This document shows, piece by piece, positions 12,126-22,870 of a stretch of 64,000 nt of DNA (its first letter is position 1; each line of letters starts with the position of its first letter). Position numbers and translations under genes: made by a program. The notes beneath the pieces are model-generated. The model was not told the origin of the DNA and did not search any database. It saw only the letters and a program-made list of their open reading frames with translations. This stretch comes from Paracentrotus lividus (Eukaryota; Echinodermata; Echinoidea; Camarodonta; Echinidae), in assembly GCA_940671915.1 (NCBI GenBank), contig CALNVZ010003434.1:5491091-5555090 (forward strand), in the 5' to 3' direction.

Positions 12126-14200
12126 AAATGTGAACATTCAATCATGGGTTTCATGTAATGCGGCGGTCACAACTCGCCGTACCTTTGACTTGAAACTCCC
12201 TACGATGGATTTCGTAGAAAATTCGTGCAGCGGAGGTACCTCGCAGGTACAATGCATGTACGACGTGCAGAAAGTTTTTACAATACCCTTACTATAGAAT
12301 TGCAGGAATAGCAGAAGTTGAATTAGGACCTGTGCGTGCATTGCACATGCAACGCAGGCTACATCGATGGCACGTGCCCCGTAGCCTACGACGAGTTGTG
12401 ACCTTCGCATTAATTCTGTTGGCACGCTGTTCATTTGGATCATTGCACGCATGGCTGAATAACAATCTTCAAAGGACAGCAACATCCCACTTGCGCTAAG
12501 AGGTTGGGCGAAGAATGAACAAATCGAGAATTTATCAATAGTACCTTATGTGCACACACAAAGACACACACTCACTGGATTGTTAAGAGAAAAGACACCA
12601 AATGCTTCAGTGTATCCCACGTGGAACAGAATAAAAGACCAAAGTCTTTATTGTTGCTATTCAATCTGAAATGACAACAAATTGAACGAGTCATAAATAT
12701 ACTGTAGGTCAACTTGACCAAAAAACATAAGTTTGATTTACATCACAGAATAATGCACAACTCTTTGAATTGTGCACAGAAAATTACTTGATTATCTGTT
12801 TGTCAATACTCTGTCTCACTTGTAATAAATTGCTTTAAAAGCATTAACGTTATAACCTCAATGAACCCGACTCATCTTGTCATTTTTCACGGTTCTGAAT
12901 CAATGCATGTTCATTAACTTTACGTAAAATCAGTATTTATCAAATCGATTAAAACAAATATTTAGTACGCCAGTTTTTCGTATCTAAATTCAAATATTCA
13001 GTAAACAAAATAGTCATGTAATAAGCTATTTCTGTTTCTCTCATAGGTAGTTGAATTCTCATGTAAATTTCATAAAATAAATACCAAATTCCTTCAGACA
13101 TAAAATACAAATGTGAGATGCCCCTTTTTGTTCAACATTATTTTTGACCAAGGCTTCTGCCTTCAAATTTCCAAAACACATGAATCAAGAGTTTATTATT
13201 TGTCAAGCCTTATTTAGGAAAAATAATCTTTTGTTTTGTTTCATCATAATTCTAGTAAACATTCTGTTTCATGCCTTTCACCAAATTCTGTGCCTTTAAC
13301 TTACTTGAAACGAGCCACGAGTTCTTTTGTTTTGAATGCCCGTATGTAAAACTAGTCTTAATTCAGACCATTAAATAAAATGCCTTATATTTCTGGCATC
13401 AGTTATTGACCAAATTCACTTTTCTTCACAAACAACAAATATCCCACTGACTATGCTAAGCCTAAAATCAACTAATATGTCTTTTGCTTTTTCTTAGCAC
13501 TTTTGATATGAACTATAAATTATTCTTTACTTTCATAAATGGTCTGCATTAACGACTAACTTCTTTCGAGATGTTTTTCCCCACTCGGGGTATTTTTTCT
13601 ATCATTACAACCCACACCGAAACATCCCTTATTTTACATATCTGAGATGATTTGTCATAAAATAACTCAACATTCTGATGCACTTACTTCTTGGCAGGAT
13701 ATATTCTGAAGCAATAACCTGGATGTTCCGTTAATTAACATCTTAGCACCAAAAAACCTGAGTCAACATCGCAAGATGTTGACTTTCCAAAAACGTGAAA
13801 TGTGCTCTGACGTGTTTTTTCGCAATTTTCATAATCTCGCGCAGAAAAACGAAACGGTATCTTCAAATGCAAAAACCAAAACGAAACTCTTGTTTCCTGC
13901 GCGAAACACTCACACTGAAGGCGTTGGTGTGTATGTGTGTGTTTGCGTGTAAATGGGGGTATGTGTGAGTGTGTGTCTTTGTGTGCGCACATAAGTAATA
14001 CATTCTCAATTTGTTTATTCTTCACCAAGCCACTTGGCGAAAGTAAGATTGTGCCATCTTCTGAAGATTGTCTTTTATGCCGCCATGTGTGCAAAGATCC
14101 AAATGAAAAGGGTATGAACATAAATTGAAGGATGACTCTATTAAAAAAATATCATGGAAACCATGATTAAATGTTCATACTTTTTACAATACAACTTCAA
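12118..14200. repeat. Foldback/TIR element, family F5 (2.1 kb copy)
   Basis: The left end TGTAAAAAATGTGAACATTC at about 12120 is inverted at the right end, where CATGATTAAATGTTCATACT lies near 14160-14185. Subterminal phrases also match: GCATGGCTGAATAACAATC near 12450 against GATTGTCTTTTATGCCGCC near 14067. The same ends bound the smaller element at the centre of the giant palindrome (49036-49790). The interior is AT-rich with no transposase, so it is probably non-autonomous. Confidence 0.7.
12164..12408. mobile_element. Nested MITE (about 245 bp)
   Basis: It begins GGTCACAACTCGCCGTAC and ends ACGACGAGTTGTGACC, a good inverted pair, and sits inside the left part of the F5 element. The overlapping ORFs at 12019-12297 (+) and 12138-12485 (-) read through it and are not convincing genes. 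Confidence 0.6.
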
Positions 14201-15351
14201 AATAATAGGACATTTTTTTTATTGACTCACTCTGTATAGGTTCTCTATTTCACAGGATTTGGCGCACACTGGAACTTGGGAAACAAGTTTCACTCAAATG
14301 TACATTACACAAGCTCTATTTGATATTCTTCTCACAAATTTCACAAGCCATAATATACTTAATGAATTATAAAAGAGAGGTGAAATGATCTCAAGATTTC
14401 CACTTGACAAACTATAACATATTAATAAAAAAGTAATTAATTATTATTTCGTTTTTTAAGAAGTATATCAAGCTATTCCTAAAATTCTAAATATCTAATA
14501 ACTTGCCAATTTAACAGCGATAACATGAAAATCTCCATTTGCATTCGTTGGACTAGATTTTATGCCGTATACATAACAGAGATGTACACATTCAAATAAC
14601 ATTCATTATTATTGTAAGTAGATAATATGTAAACATTTCCAATTTAGTTTTGTAAGAAAGGAATAATTGAAATGACTGAGGAAATTATAAGGGAGTCCCT
14701 GTATATAATAAGTAGTTAGTTTTATTGTACAATATACACAACCAGGTGCTTCATTCTACAGATCTGAGAAATTTGATTGAATTGATATGAGATTTCCATC
14801 ATCAACAGATATTAGAATTATTATATTATTTAATTGGTTGATCTAATTGAAACTCCATCAATAAATCTCTATTAATCGCTAAAAACTCTTACCGGTTTGG
14901 ATTTTGATTAAGCTAAATGTTGAGCTGATGCATTAACCAATCCTTACTTTTAAACAGCTTCTTCTATGCCGGTGTCTTAGGCAATCAGGTCCGGTCTAGC
15001 TATCGGTTCCCCAGCCATCCTACGGAACCAAACGTCTTGATATTTACCCGCCGATTTAGGAATGTGTAGACCTATTATGGAATAGTTTAAACTATGCGCC
15101 GGTCAATCCCGTACGAGGTTACAGCCCTTGTTTTTATAGCGAGAATAAAATAGGTTTTTATTGAAATCTTGCTACAAAAATGACAAAATGCTGCTGAAGT
15201 TGATCCCAAAAATCAAAATATATGCCACTATCAGCTGAAACGATCGACTAATGTTAAGTACGAACAATGGATTGCCATCAAACGAATGTATCCAATCAAT
15301 TCATTCTACGGAAACATTCGATTGCATTGCTATTGCAGTTGGTTCCGCGTA
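14200..15351. other. No gene recognised
   Basis: AT-rich to about 14,930, then a short more GC-balanced block (14,950-15,120) with no repeat partner in this window and no long open frame. Confidence 0.45.
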
Positions 15352-15947
15352 AAGGGGCCGTCACACTGAGGTAGTTCTATAACGTCCTAGCCCGTTCTTT
15401 AAAAAATTGCTGAACGGGCTTTGGTCGGGTTGGAACTTATAAATTTGAAAAATAATTTCTTGAATACGATACTAGGCAGTTCATTAACAGTCCTCGTTAC
15501 GTCAATTTCGTCTTTATCGCGTCTGCAATACGTTGTTATCCAATTCAGACAGAGTAAACCGCTCGTTCACTCTACACCGTTCGTAGCACGTCCAAACCGT
15601 CACTAAAAGTGTCCATGCACAGCATGATAAAAATTAGGTACCATGTTCGTAGTACGTCCTTCTCGTTCGATGTAAGTCCTTCCCTTTTAAGGAACGTTGT
15701 CACTACGTTTAATATTAGAACTGGAAGCCAGTCCGATTTTTTTAAAACATGTTCAAAAAAATCGGACTGCTTTTCCGTTCTCTCCGTTCGGGCCAGTTCG
15801 CCAAGTTCGTAAACAGATTGTAAACGGTCGGTACTAGATTCTAAAAGGTCTGTGTACTACGTTCAGTCCGTGTGTAAACAGATTGAGCCCGTTCACCAAG
15901 AACTACCAAAAACGTAGTGAGAACTAGTTCAGTGTGACGGGTATTAT
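15352..15947 (+). mobile_element. F3 TIR element, unit A
   Basis: Starts GGGGCCGTCACACTGAGG and ends CAGTGTGACGGG. The interior repeats ACGTCC/CGTTC words and contains a hairpin around TTTTTTTAAAACATGTTC near 15740. It is the reverse complement of 6912-7506. The ORFs at 15421-15606 and 15609-15812 are translations of the repeat. Confidence 0.8.
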
Positions 15948-16012
15948 GAAATGCCGTTCTGTTTAAAAAATTGAAACGTCTTGCTGTCCAAGCCCGTGCT
16001 ATAAATTCCTTA

Positions 16013-16692
16013 GGGGGCCGTCACACTTAGGTCGTTCTATAACGTTCTATAACGTTCTTGCCCGTTCTTTAAAAAATTGCTGAACGGGCTTTGGTCGGGT
16101 TGGAACTTATAACTTTGAAAAATAATTTCTTGAATACGATACTAGGCAGTTCATAGATAGTTCTCGTTACGTCAATTCCGTCTTTATCGCATCCGCAATA
16201 CGTTGTTATCCAGTTCAGACCGAGTAAACGGCTCGTTCACTCTATACCGTTCGTAGCACGTCCAAACCGTCACTAAAAGTGCCTATGCGCAGCATGATAA
16301 AAGTTAGGTACCATGTTCGTAGTACGTCCTTCTCGTTCAGAGTAAGTCCTACCCGTTTAAGGAACGTTGTCACTACGTTTAATTTTAGAACTTGAATAAT
16401 GAATATACAATGCTCGTTTGTAAGACGTCCTAGCACATCTTTAGAACGATTTAAGTACGGCAAATTCGTTTGTAGTACGTCCATCTCGTTTCAGGTACGT
16501 TGCCACCCCGTTAAGTTTTAGGACGAGATGGGCGCCCGATTTTTTTAAACACTTTTTTGAAAATCCGACCGAGCTAGTCCATGAAGTTCGTAAACAGATC
16601 GTAAGATGTATTTACTACGTCCACTCAGTTTACACACAGACTATGCCCGTTCGGCAAAATTTGCAAGGACGTAGTAGGAACGAGCTCAGTTT
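16013..16692 (+). mobile_element. F3 TIR element, unit B
   Basis: Starts GGGGGCCGTCACACTTAGG and ends GAGCTCAGTTTGACGGGGG. Its first 300 bp nearly repeat unit A. It is separated from unit A by a 65-bp spacer that is also conserved in the 6.9 kb copy, so the two units appear to have moved or been copied together. Confidence 0.8.
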
Positions 16693-18308
16693 GACGGGGG
16701 TATAATGCAGGTGTCACATGAGCCGTGTTGGCCCACCGTTCGCCACCGTTCTGGCCAAATTTGTGAACACGGCGGCGAACGGTGAGGCACAAGCTGAAGC
16801 GGTTTAAGCCCGTCCAACACGTTCATAGGAGCTCGCTGGGCACCCGTTCCCGAGAGGATTTTCAAGAACAGCCGAACTCTTGCCGGGTTCTTTCCGGGTG
16901 ATGACCGGGTATTTCAGGACGGTCTTAAAACGGACAAGTCGTTAAAAGGGTGGTAAAAGGACTGAATGAGGACGCCGCACCCGTTTCATGCCCGTTTACA
17001 GGACGGAGATGGACCGTGGTGAGGTCGGACAACATGAGTCGATAACCCCCCCTTTTTTTCCGCATCAAGTACGCCCCCTTGTAGCTAAACATGCCAACTC
17101 CTAGTACATGAAAACTGTGTTTTTAAATCGGTTGTCCCATTGATTGTTTACCAACAAGATCAATCAATAACTAAATGAATTTAAGTTAAAAACTAATACC
17201 CAGAGTAATATTTTACAAAACAAAAGTATTATATACCCTGAGGAATAATCTTAGAGTTCTTTGGCCGTCCAATATTCTATCATTATTCAAACAACCATGG
17301 TATAGGAGTCGCAATCTTAAAGACGGTTTCTCAGATATAAAATACAATGACATTATGCATTTATTTTATTATTAGAAATATTATATCAAGGTATTTAATA
17401 TTTAATAGTTCTGATTAATCTATTCAGTCACAGTAAAATCACTCAAAAGGGTCGTGGGTAAAACATTGCAAATGAAAATAAACAAAAAAAACAAACAAAC
17501 AAACTAATCCATGGATCATACAAAAATATTCAAAAGGAGAATTAGGAATGATAAAGACATTTTTTATGCAATTCTATAGATTATAATTTGGCTAAAAGAA
17601 TATTGCAATGAAATAATTATAACAAAAATATTAGACAATTCATAATATAATGATTAAAAATGATAATAAAGTACTTTTATCATAACAATATTTCAATTGA
17701 TATAACAAGATTTAAATATTTCAAAAGCATTGGGAAATTTTCGCGAAGAAATTAAAATAATACTCGATAAAACTAATACAATTTTTGTTTAATTAAACGC
17801 GGGTATAAAGTAAACATTGGCCAGGCAAACGTATTAGACCAAACTATACTGGAGCTTATTGGGAATGTAGTATCTTTATTTCCAAAGCTATTATAATAAA
17901 ACTTTAGAAACTAATGTCAAACAAAACAAAACAAACATTAAATAAATAATTGACATTACTTTACATTAAATGTCCATAAAAGGACCCAATTTTAAATTCT
18001 TCTCCCCGATAACGACAATAGAAATAATTCAGATTATAATGTATGTTTGAAAAGCTTAAATATCCTTCCTATCTGGACCTGTGAAGAGAGCGACGAGATC
18101 GAGAGCTTCGAAAACAATGGGTGATTTAAAGACACCATAAGTGATATGAAGATACCATAAGGGTAGATCTGCCAGTTCAGACCATCACCGTGCACGACCG
18201 CTTTGTGGACGGGCGAGGAGCGCTTTTTCCTTCCTACACCATTCATATACCGTCTTTACAAGGCCCTTATACCGCCCTTACACCGGGTCTCTATTGACCG
18301 AGGCCTGC

Positions 18309-18374
18309 GGTTCATGCCCGGCGAAAATTTTGACCATGCTCAGTCATGCTCAAAATATTCGCCGGGCATGAACC
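18309..18374. repeat. Strong hairpin
   Basis: GGTTCATGCCCGGCGAAAAT pairs with ATTCGCCGGGCATGAACC across a loop of about 16 nt. It lies close to the middle of the F4 insertion and may mark its symmetry axis. Confidence 0.75.
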
Positions 18375-18771
18375 GTTTTTGACAGGTTATCGCCGACCCA
18401 CCGTTTACTATCTCCGGGTATCCTCCGTGTCCCGCCGTTCGTATCAGCTTGTTTCGTACGGTCGCGAACGGTGGGAAACGGTGAGTCACCCGGCGAAGAA
18501 AACAGTTTTGTTTTTCTTGTCAGAGAGCGGTGAAGCCAGCGGGCAAGCGGTAATCACACGGACAAAAGGAAAGCGTGGACTATATATGAGGACGGTCAGC
18601 CCGGTACCAGACTGGCTAGGACCTGGTATAGACCCACGTATGTTCATAGCGGCAAGACTGAGCGGGTCGCCATGTTTAAAAGAATCAATGCACCTGAACA
18701 ATGCCATGAACAACTGAACAATGCCATTACATGAACAATGCTGCACGCGCACGCCTAACCCTAATGAATAT

Positions 18772-19600
18772 TCATAAAGCATAGTCCCACGCTATGTATT
18801 TTGTGTATGTACTTAAACGACGATTTACAAGAAAGCACACAAAATACATCTTTGCCAAATATCACAGAAACATCGTAGATATACTTTTAAATAAGATGAA
18901 AGATACAAGATAGCCACAGAAATTCAGAGAAGACGACGAACTGGGTTGAAAATTAGAAATCTCAAAAAATCAAATTATGATAGTAGGCTTGCTTCAATTA
19001 CGTAAGTCATCAAATTAGTTTGTAATTGCCTTTGGAGCCTGATTACCTAAATTGTTTATATCGATGGAAGATTAAAGGGAAAACGTCACCAAATTCGTAA
19101 GAAGAACATTTTACATCTCATTAGATATTTTACTGAATTTTTTTTTAAAAATCAGCCTTGGAGTGAGACAACCTGGCATAACCTTGTTAGCATAATGATA
19201 CATTGTCCCACATGATGTATTTTGTGTATGTAATTAAACGACGATTTACGAAAAGCACACAAAATACATCTTTACCAAATATCACAGCAACATCGCATTA
19301 TACTATCACGTTAACTCTAAGATACAAGATAGTCACATAAATTCAGAGAAGACGACAGATTGATGAAAGTTAAAATCAAATTATGATAGTAGCCTTGCTT
19401 CAATTACGTTAATCATGAAGTGAGTTTTTAATTGCCTTTGGAGCCTGATTACCAAAATTGTTTATTCAGATGGAAATTTTAGGAGATAACATGACCAAAT
19501 GCGTAAGTAGCACATTTTAAATCTCAATAGATATTTTACTGGAAGTTTTAAGAAATTTTTTCAATCTTGGAGAAAGACAAAAAGATAAAATAATCAGCGG
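18772..19600 (+). repeat. Tandem duplication, two units of about 415 bp
   Basis: Unit 1 (about 18772-19190) and unit 2 (about 19191-19600) share TGTATTTTGTGTATGTA, AAACGACGATTTACGA-like, AAGCACACAAAATACATCTT and GCCTTTGGAGCCTGATTACC at matching offsets, with scattered substitutions. No coding signal. Confidence 0.85.
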
Positions 19601-19830
19601 CCTCTTGCGCCCATGCCTATATATCTGTCAACATGGCCCCGCCTTCAGTTCCCCCATTGGTTGTACATATAATAAACATACGTGGACCCGGTATAGAACG
19701 ATACAGACCCGGTGAAAATTAAGAAAAATGTAATGTGGCCGGTGCCGTTCTATTGCCGTGTTGGAATTTCTTGTTTTTCGGTGAACGGCGAAAGCCCGTT
19801 CAATTTACCCGGTACATGTGACACCACCAT

Positions 19831-19950
19831 AAGCAGATTGAAATAGGTCTCAAGTACGTCCACTCCGTGTGTACATAGATTAAGCCCGTTCTGCAATAAT
19901 TCAGTAACATGATAAGAAATTGGTCAGTGTGATAGTAGTATAAGCGAACT
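19831..19950 (+). mobile_element. F3 right-end fragment
   Basis: Contains TACGTCCACTCCGTGTGTACA and AAGCCCGTTCTGCAA-type phrases matching the right end of F3 unit B (about 16610-16690), and ends in CAGTGTGATAGTAGTATA. It is diverged and truncated. Confidence 0.6.
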
Positions 19951-20081
19951 GATCAGCTGTTTAATTGCCGCCAATTAATTGTTACAATTAAAGAAATCTA
20001 ACAACTAAAAAAAAAATATGAAAAACGGCCATTGGTCTGAAAAGAACGTATGCGTTTGACCTAATTATTTCTGGATTAAGA

Positions 20082-20242
20082 CGTCGGCTTGGAGCCAGAA
20101 GGGCGCTATTGCAGATCAAGGATGTTCCGTTTGGAGCCAAAAGGGCGCTATTACCATTGACTTTGTACAGTAATAGCGCCCTTATGGCTCTCAACGGAAC
20201 ATCTATAAGATGCAATAACGCCCTTATGGCTCCCAACAGACG
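20082..20242. repeat. Hairpin with four copies of a 20-bp unit
   Basis: The two 73-nt arms are about 80% complementary by eye across a 15-nt loop (CATTGACTTTGTACA). Each arm carries the unit GGAGCCA-AAGGGCGCTATT twice, about 46 bp apart, so four copies occur in a two-forward, two-reverse arrangement. The minus ORF 19988-20254, with repeated ALLAP and IRALL, is a translation of this structure. Confidence 0.8.
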
Positions 20243-20249
20243 AAGATGA

Positions 20250-20960
20250 AACAACTTTCATATACAGTCCTCAAGACGTCCATCACGCCTTTGCCTCGTC
20301 TGCAGTCCGTTTGTATCTACTTAAGATCGGGTGAAAATTACCGTTTTCACGAAGCAGAGCCCGTCTGAAACAATCCAAACCCGTCACCAGTTGCAAACCG
20401 TTCTTATTTGATTCTAACTCGTTTCCGATGCGTTTCGTTCAGACCTAACTTTTTCTGGGTTGTTTTTAATCCGTCAAAATCCGTTCTTACTCGTTCTTAC
20501 CTCGACCAAACGGCCTCGAGAAAGTTCTTCTCGTTTTTACTGCGTCATTATCCATGGCCAGAACGTGCTGAACGTAAATGCGCGCCCGTTCTGCTTTAAA
20601 AACCTAGCCCGTTTTTGCCAGACCTCATGCGTCTTTGTAACTTCAAGCTGATAATTAATATTAAATGCTCGTTTGTAAGACGTCCTAGCACATCTTTAGA
20701 ACGATTGAAGTACGGCAATTTCGTTTGCAGTAGGTCCATCTCGTTTCAGGTACGTTGCCACCCCGTTAAGTTTTAGGACGAGATGGGCGCCCGATTTTTT
20801 TAAACACTTTTTTGAAAATCCGACCGAGCTAGTCCATAAAGTTCTTAAACAGATCGTAAGAAGTATTTACTACGACCTCTCAGTTTACACACAGGCTATG
20901 CCCGTTCTGCAAAATTTGCAAGGACGATAGTAGGAACGAGCTCAGTGTTGAGAGAGTATA
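20250..20960 (+). mobile_element. F3-related sequence with an F3 right end
   Basis: 20250-20640 is rich in CGTCC/CGTTC words like the F3 interior. 20660-20960 closely matches the right half of F3 unit B (GTAAGACGTCCTAGCACATC, GAGATGGGCGCCCGATTTTT). The terminus at 20941-20960 is garbled (CAGTGTTGAGAGAGTATA). A clean version, GACGGGGGTATAAC, occurs just after the N gap at 22472. Confidence 0.7.
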
Positions 20961-22446
20961 CACACCAGGATAGATAAATATACTCCAGAGATGTTCACAC
21001 CACCAGCTGAAGCTCATAACAGTCTCGTGCAGGACCTGGACAGGCGAGGAATAGATTTTGATAAATCATGATAAACACAGTCCTTCAAAAGCTCTTAAAA
21101 CTATTTCATGGATAATAATTGATCAAAGTGATTGCTCCCACATATGAAGTTGTGTGCCATGTTTCGTGAAAAAAATCTCTGTTGAATACAAAAATTATTG
21201 AAATAAAGCTGAATTTCAATTTTGTTTAAATTTTGATTTTCTCTCCATTGACATTGTGTACAATTTCTTGGCACAAACAAACCTTAAATCAACATGCTGG
21301 AACTGTTTAACAAACAGGTGTTAAGGAATATCATTCGGAAGTTATTTTTATACACTCATCGACTAACTCATGTGCGAATATGAAATAAAACCGTGCGTAA
21401 TGCATGAATAACATGAATTAAAGGCAAAATTATCATGACAAAAGTCACAAACCCGTCTTTAAGTGTGCTCACTCGTCCATGACACGACGAAAAAGTGTGT
21501 TCTAACAAAATGTTTCGATATGTTGATGATAATATCTGATGTCAATTCTTTAAAAATAAAATTGTTGGATTTTACCATTTTAGAGGCCAGACATTATTTT
21601 AAAAATTGTGCTCACTCATCCATGAAAAATAGTGAAATGTATCGGGATTGGTGTTGGATGGTAAATATTTTGGATGATAAAACCACCAAAACAATTCAAC
21701 ACAAAATGGTTATTTTTACAGACCAAAAAAATGACCCTTGTGACTTTTGAAAATGTCCATTCTTGCTTTAAACGTTGATCATTCATGCATGTCTCAGGGG
21801 ATCGATGTCATTTTTTTCACAGAAGGTACTCAAGAAGTGTAGAAACCCCCTCCAAATTATTATGCTCAAAACAAGCCCGTTCAAAATTTATATCATTTTG
21901 AATAGGGGGACTTACTTTTTCTGTTATTGTATACATACATGTACATTTGGTATCACAAGATAAGACTCTCCTTTCGGCATCAAAAAGTTATCCCTAAACT
22001 TACTTCGGCAAATGAACTAGGGCGTTCAGAATCAAATAGACTTTGTGTAGCTTTGGGTGTTCTAATAATTTTGGCCGAGACTCTATATATTACACGTATC
22101 AGGACATCTCCCTCGGAGGACAACTCCCGGAGGACAACTCCCCCACAGGACAACTCCCCCGTAGGACAGGTCCCCAAGGACAACTCCTCAGGAGGACATC
22201 TCCCCCAATGAAAACTCCCCGGAGGACAAGTCCCCACAAAGGACATATCCCCTGAGTACAACTCCCCCGGAAGACAACTCCCCGGAGGACAACTCCCTGG
22301 AGGACAACTCCCCCGGAGGCGACGCCCCCCGGAGGACAACTCCCCCGGAGGACAACTACCCCCGCAGGACAAGTTCCCCGGAGGACAACTCAATCATTCC
22401 GGAGAACAGATCCACATGCACTCGTTAATTTTTGGTCTCGCATTTG
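20961..22446 (-). repeat. Near-copy of 28970-30437, probably misplaced by assembly
   Basis: The whole segment repeats 28970-30437: the 5' part of fibrinogen exon 4 (20961-21035, minus, truncated and one base short), then the repeat with GAAGTTGTGTGCCATGTTTC, then the 16-bp minisatellite (about 22117-22391). It ends at a 25-N gap. It sits exactly where an F3 terminus should be continuous, so I suspect a gap-filling error rather than a third gene copy. Confidence 0.75.
22117..22391 (+). repeat. Minisatellite, GGAGGACAACTCCCCC unit
   Basis: About 16 tandem units of 15-17 bp with small variations. It creates the P/T/S-rich and G/S/C-rich ORFs on both strands, which are not genes. Confidence 0.9.
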
Positions 22447-22471
22447 NNNNNNNNNNNNNNNNNNNNNNNNN
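22447..22471. other. Assembly gap (25 N)
   Basis: Exactly 25 N, the same size as the second gap at 42894-42918, so it is a placeholder rather than a measured gap. Confidence 0.98.
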
Positions 22472-22602
22472 GACGGGGGTATAACAATGAACCGAGCGCC
22501 CAGGACATCGGACGAGTCTTCATATCTTTCTATCCTGATGTAGTATAAGTAGCCAAACTAGTGACCCTAAACCACACCCTCAGATTCCGTAGTAGTTACC
22601 AT

Positions 22603-22621
22603 CCCCTAACCCTAACCCTAG
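22603..22621 (+). repeat. Short telomere-like CCCTAA run
   Basis: About three CCCTAA units immediately downstream of the lectin stop codon on the gene's strand (TTAGGG sense). Too short to be a telomere. Confidence 0.7.
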
Positions 22622-22625
22622 TCCT

Positions 22626-22870
22626 CTATACAGGACGGATCTTCATCTCTGTTTTCTTGAGAGAGTATAGGAAGCCGCGCCATTGATCCCAAACCACACC
22701 ATTCCTATCTACAAACCCATTGAGATACTGTCCGTTCAGGTTGGAGTGCAGGCATGCATTGTACCACCATGCACCAGCCTTTATGATTGCACAATGCCTG
22801 GATTCATCGCCATCATTGTCAATGTCTTTTGTAGAAAAGGCTCTGCCTTGGTGATAACTAAGACTGTCAC
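22626..22870 (-). CDS. Lectin exon 6: C-terminal third of the fibrinogen domain
   Basis: It follows a clean acceptor (TTTTAATTAG) and enters in phase 1, matching the exon 5 donor. It encodes about 81 residues beginning [15 protein letters not shown], with the calcium loop DIDNDGDE, the cysteine pair in RHCAIIK and [13 protein letters not shown], and ending TEMKIRPV before TAG. This is the ligand- and calcium-binding part of an FBG domain. It lies just outside the palindrome, so it exists only once in the window. The forward ORF at 22683-22874 is its antisense shadow. Confidence 0.92.

Larger units (their letters stand above)
16705..19827. mobile_element. Composite insertion bounded by GGTGTCACATG repeats (family F4)
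   Basis: GGTGTCACATG at about 16710 faces CATGTGACACC at about 19817. GC-rich blocks with CCGTTCGCC, CCGGGT and GAACGG words lie just inside both ends. It is flanked on the left by the end of an F3 unit and on the right by an F3 right-end fragment (19831-19950), so it may have inserted into an F3 array. The interior is AT-rich and holds the hairpin at 18309-18374 and the tandem duplication at 18772-19600. No transposase is found. Confidence 0.5.

Noticed and set aside
12138..12485. 115-codon minus ORF with a hydrophobic stretch
   Set aside because: Covers a nested MITE and the F5 arm; its frame ends in TIR sequence and the partner arm does not preserve it.
20082..20242. miRNA precursor
   Set aside because: Far longer than a typical precursor, with internal direct repeats; more like a hairpin MITE without small-RNA data.
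20961..21035. Third fibrinogen gene copy
   Set aside because: Only a truncated exon 4 fragment within a segment nearly identical to 28970-30437 and bordered by N; most likely assembly duplication.
22043..22393. Proline/threonine- and glycine/serine-rich ORFs over 22.0-22.4, 30.1-30.4, 31.7-32.0 and 37.1-37.5 kb
   Set aside because: All are six-frame translations of the 16-bp minisatellite; open in several frames and both strands simply because of the repeat.
22603..22621. Telomere or interstitial telomeric array
   Set aside because: Only about three CCCTAA units; too short to carry meaning.
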